Position numbers and translations under genes: made by a program
Shown: positions 6,508 to 8,095 of the stretch, one piece after another
Layout of the letters: every line of letters starts with the position of its first letter
How positions within the stretch are numbered: position 1 is the first letter of the stretch
Assembly: GCA_002358965.1 (NCBI GenBank)
Contig: DEPW01000136.1
Span: 599 to 8,693 of the forward strand
From: Bacteroidales bacterium UBA3382
Lineage (GTDB): Bacteria > Bacteroidota > Bacteroidia > Bacteroidales > UBA932
Length of the DNA: 8,095 nucleotides
Direction: 5' to 3'
Notes under the pieces: generated by a model
The model's database searches: none
What the model was told of the DNA's origin: nothing
The model's input: only the letters and a program-made list of their open reading frames with translations

Positions 6508-8016
6508 TCATTCAATACCGTAATCATTTAAGACCGGCACAGGTGCCTTCCTGTCTATCTTGAGCGCCGGGGTTCCGCACTGGCCTGCCGCAGACGAAGC
6601 CGCACTGGCCGAAACGAAATATTTGGAAAACAGGCCGGTCGTGACAACCCCGCCCGAATATCCGAAAGCGAATATCGCATACTCCGTATCCGGGCGCAAC
6701 GGAGAGAGGCTGCACGTGGCATTGCCGCTTGCCGTCTGGATCAGATTGTTGTCAATCAATGCCGAAATGATCTGCTGGTCGCTTAAGCCTTCGACCTGGG
6801 CGGCATCCAAGGCTGCCAGTGCATAAGGGTCGCTGGTTGTCGTCGTGATTGCGTACTCGGCATAATCGGACTCGATTTTCGTCATCTCGATGGTAATCAC
6901 ATTGTCCGAAGGTTTGGCATTCCCGGTGCTGAATTCGCAGATAGAGACCTCCGAGTTAAGGAATCCCGACAGGCTTATGCTCACAGCGAATCCGACATAG
7001 TCCAGATTAGGGGTAAGGTCGGCAGCAATCGCATCCGGACCGATATGCGCTATGCTCTTCACAGCATCCTCGGCTGTCTGGCCGAGCATCTCATACACAC
7101 TTATCACCTGGTCTATGTATGCCTGGTAATTGTCTCTGATACCGTCGATGTCCAATCCGGCCTTGATATAGGCATCGCACACATAAGGGACCACATCGTC
7201 CGAAGGATATATCTCCAGCACCACATGATTGCCGTCCACGACAGGATTCAGTTCGAAATCGATATCCACGAAAGGAATGCTTTCAGTGGTGAAAGGCTCG
7301 CTCACATAGTCGGTAAGCCGCTCTCCCTCAACAGTAAGTCCGTACACATATATGTAATAGTCAGACTCAGGGGCAAGAGTGTAGACCGTCACTCCGTTAA
7401 CATTGCCGGTCTTGAGGTTCGAAGCGAGTATGTCCCCGAGGGTCAGGCCGTTTTGCTGTGCTATCGTATTAAAATACGCCATGTCGTATTCAAAACGGGC
7501 CTCGTCGCTCTGGAATGAGTCATAAAATTCCTTTTCGGTCACCAGATTTATATAGGTCATCGAAGGATCCGAAGGGAAAACGCCGTATGTGACGGAAGAT
7601 TCCTTCACCGAGAATATCTCTATGCCGAACATCGAGCCTTCATCGTCCGACGGGACCGTCTGCTGCGGATCGTTTCCTTGCTGCACTATATATATCTGCT
7701 CTGTTCCGGAATCGTAAGCCACATCCACTACGGCCACCCTGTCCGTAGTGTCCGGATTGGCCTGCACGCTGACGATCAGTTCGCCCGGAACATCGGAAAC
7801 CGTTTCCGCAATCCAGCCGCTTTCGCAGTCTACAGTCAGGGAAGAAAGATGTTCACGGTCTCCCGTGAAAGAATAAGGCGCCCTTGCATAACCGCCTTGT
7901 GATGGCACATTTATCTCCGTCGAGTCAAATGTGATCGTGAATGTCTCCTCGCTTTCCTCGGGAGCCGGCGCACATGCCGCACAGCAAATCAATGCCGCCA
8001 ATAAGAATTTCTTCAT
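6508..8016 (-). CDS. BACON-domain lipoprotein with three fibronectin-III-like repeats
   Basis: Exact function is unknown; it is a secreted lipoprotein, probably surface-displayed. The product is 502 residues from ATG 8016. The signal is MKKFLLAALICCAAC (Cys15), followed by the acidic stretch APAPEESEE. A BACON-like domain spans about 26-114: SGWIAETVSDVPGELIVSVQ, then ANPDTTDRVAVV and a closing QIYIVQQGN. BACON domains are common in Bacteroidota surface glycan-related proteins. Three repeats follow at about 129-244, 250-364 and 372-469. Each has a strand with a Y/L-x-I/V/F pattern, a helix-rich insert, and the fibronectin motif L-x-P-x-x-x-Y (LAPESDY, LTPNLDY, LRPDTEY). The tail (470-502) is alanine/serine-rich, then ends KAPVPVLNDYGIE. 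It lacks the C-terminal module of its three downstream neighbours. It is first in the operon and 19 bases from the next gene. A glycan-binding role is possible but not shown: no SusC/SusD or glycosidase gene is in view. Confidence 0.88.
   Translation of the reverse strand: MKKFLLAALICCAACAPAPEESEETFTITFDSTEINVPSQGGYARAPYSFTGDREHLSSLTVDCESGWIAETVSDVPGELIVSVQANPDTTDRVAVVDVAYDSGTEQIYIVQQGNDPQQTVPSDDEGSMFGIEIFSVKESSVTYGVFPSDPSMTYINLVTEKEFYDSFQSDEARFEYDMAYFNTIAQQNGLTLGDILASNLKTGNVNGVTVYTLAPESDYYIYVYGLTVEGERLTDYVSEPFTTESIPFVDIDFELNPVVDGNHVVLEIYPSDDVVPYVCDAYIKAGLDIDGIRDNYQAYIDQVISVYEMLGQTAEDAVKSIAHIGPDAIAADLTPNLDYVGFAVSISLSGFLNSEVSICEFSTGNAKPSDNVITIEMTKIESDYAEYAITTTTSDPYALAALDAAQVEGLSDQQIISALIDNNLIQTASGNATCSLSPLRPDTEYAIFAFGYSGGVVTTGLFSKYFVSASAASSAAGQCGTPALKIDRKAPVPVLNDYGIE
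6610..7632 (-). repeat. Three divergent fibronectin-III-like units with helical inserts
   Basis: Codes for residues about 129-469 of the BACON lipoprotein. The units align by a starting strand (SSVTYGVFPSD, NHVVLEIYPSD, DYAEYAITTTTSD), a helical middle ending near a glycine or asparagine, and L-x-P-x-x-x-Y followed by an aromatic strand (YIYVYGL, VGFAVSI, AIFAFGY). DNA similarity is low, so the triplication is old. Confidence 0.65.
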
Positions 8017-8062
8017 TACAATGAATAAATTAGCGGCGTAAATTTAAAAAAATTTTCAAAAC
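8017..8062 (-). promoter_or_regulatory. AT-rich leader, likely promoter region of the lipoprotein operon
   Basis: This is the only upstream sequence available for the four-gene operon. Read on the minus strand it has TTTG (8057-8060) and TAAATTTA (8039-8046), which matches seven of eight positions of the Bacteroidetes -7 consensus TAnnTTTG. The two are only 10 bases apart, however, not about 19-21. A TAATTTAT at 8025-8032 is 24 bases from the TTTG and fits poorly. I call the region, not a precise promoter. There is no Shine-Dalgarno sequence before ATG 8016. Confidence 0.35.
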
Positions 8063-8068
8063 GCTGCG

Positions 8069-8087
8069 ACAGCTTTTTAGAAGCTGT
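8069..8087. repeat. Perfect 7-bp inverted repeat upstream of the lipoprotein operon
   Basis: ACAGCTT (8069-8075), five-base loop TTTAG, AAGCTGT (8081-8087). On the plus strand it is followed by TTAAAATT rather than a T-run. On the minus strand the T-run (8047-8053) begins well past the stem. It could be an operator, a weak terminator for a gene beyond the window edge, or the end of a mobile element; the sequence does not decide. Confidence 0.5.
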
Positions 8088-8095
8088 TTAAAATT

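Noticed and set aside
5839..6531. Plus-strand open frame (230 codons) antisense to the three-BIG2 gene, Ser/Thr-rich
   Set aside because: Its Ser/Thr-rich, repetitive look comes from reading the BIG2 repeats backwards. It has no signal or known motif. The similar frame at 3118-3879 is rejected for the same reason.
6508..8016. Polysaccharide utilisation locus based on the BACON domain
   Set aside because: No SusC, SusD, glycosidase, or hybrid sensor gene is in the window; BACON alone is not enough.

Overview
The window looks like a chromosomal stretch from a Bacteroidota member, most likely order Bacteroidales; I cannot resolve the genus. The evidence is four lipoproteins in a row with short lipobox signal peptides, a BACON-type domain, group-2 bacterial Ig-like (BIG2) repeats, mostly no Shine-Dalgarno sequence before starts, and roughly half G+C by eye.

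Layout. Bases 1-1125 (+) hold the C-terminal third of a heavy-metal-type RND efflux permease (CusA/CzcA-like), cut by the window edge. Five bases later, 1131-2309 (+) encodes its TolC-family outer-membrane partner, apparently the last gene of that efflux operon. Only 21 bases separate this from a convergent minus-strand operon that fills the rest of the window. In transcription order it contains: a BACON/fibronectin-like lipoprotein (8016-6508); a lipoprotein with three BIG2 domains (6488-4929); one with two BIG2 domains (4926-3628); and another with two BIG2 domains (3611-2331). Gaps are 19, 2 and 16 bases, so cotranscription is very likely. A short AT-rich leader with a perfect 7-bp inverted repeat lies upstream of the first gene, at the right edge.

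The most interesting part is the run of three paralogues. They share one plan: lipobox, a stalk of BIG2 domains (3, 2 and 2), and a C-terminal module of about 235-241 residues. The module carries invariant signatures (GYNNT, W-x-VDA, SGWY-x-PS-x-KE, YW-S/T-S-x-E, LR-x-x-LAF at the very C-terminus). Its second half resembles, by eye, the Lcl/DUF1566-like and Fibrobacter-paralogous-domain class, which may have a C-type-lectin-like fold. I infer cell-surface lipoproteins that present a variable head on an Ig stalk, made together with a different fibronectin-like surface lipoprotein. The ligand is unknown and nothing in the window identifies it. No RNA gene, insertion sequence, CRISPR array or recombinase is visible.
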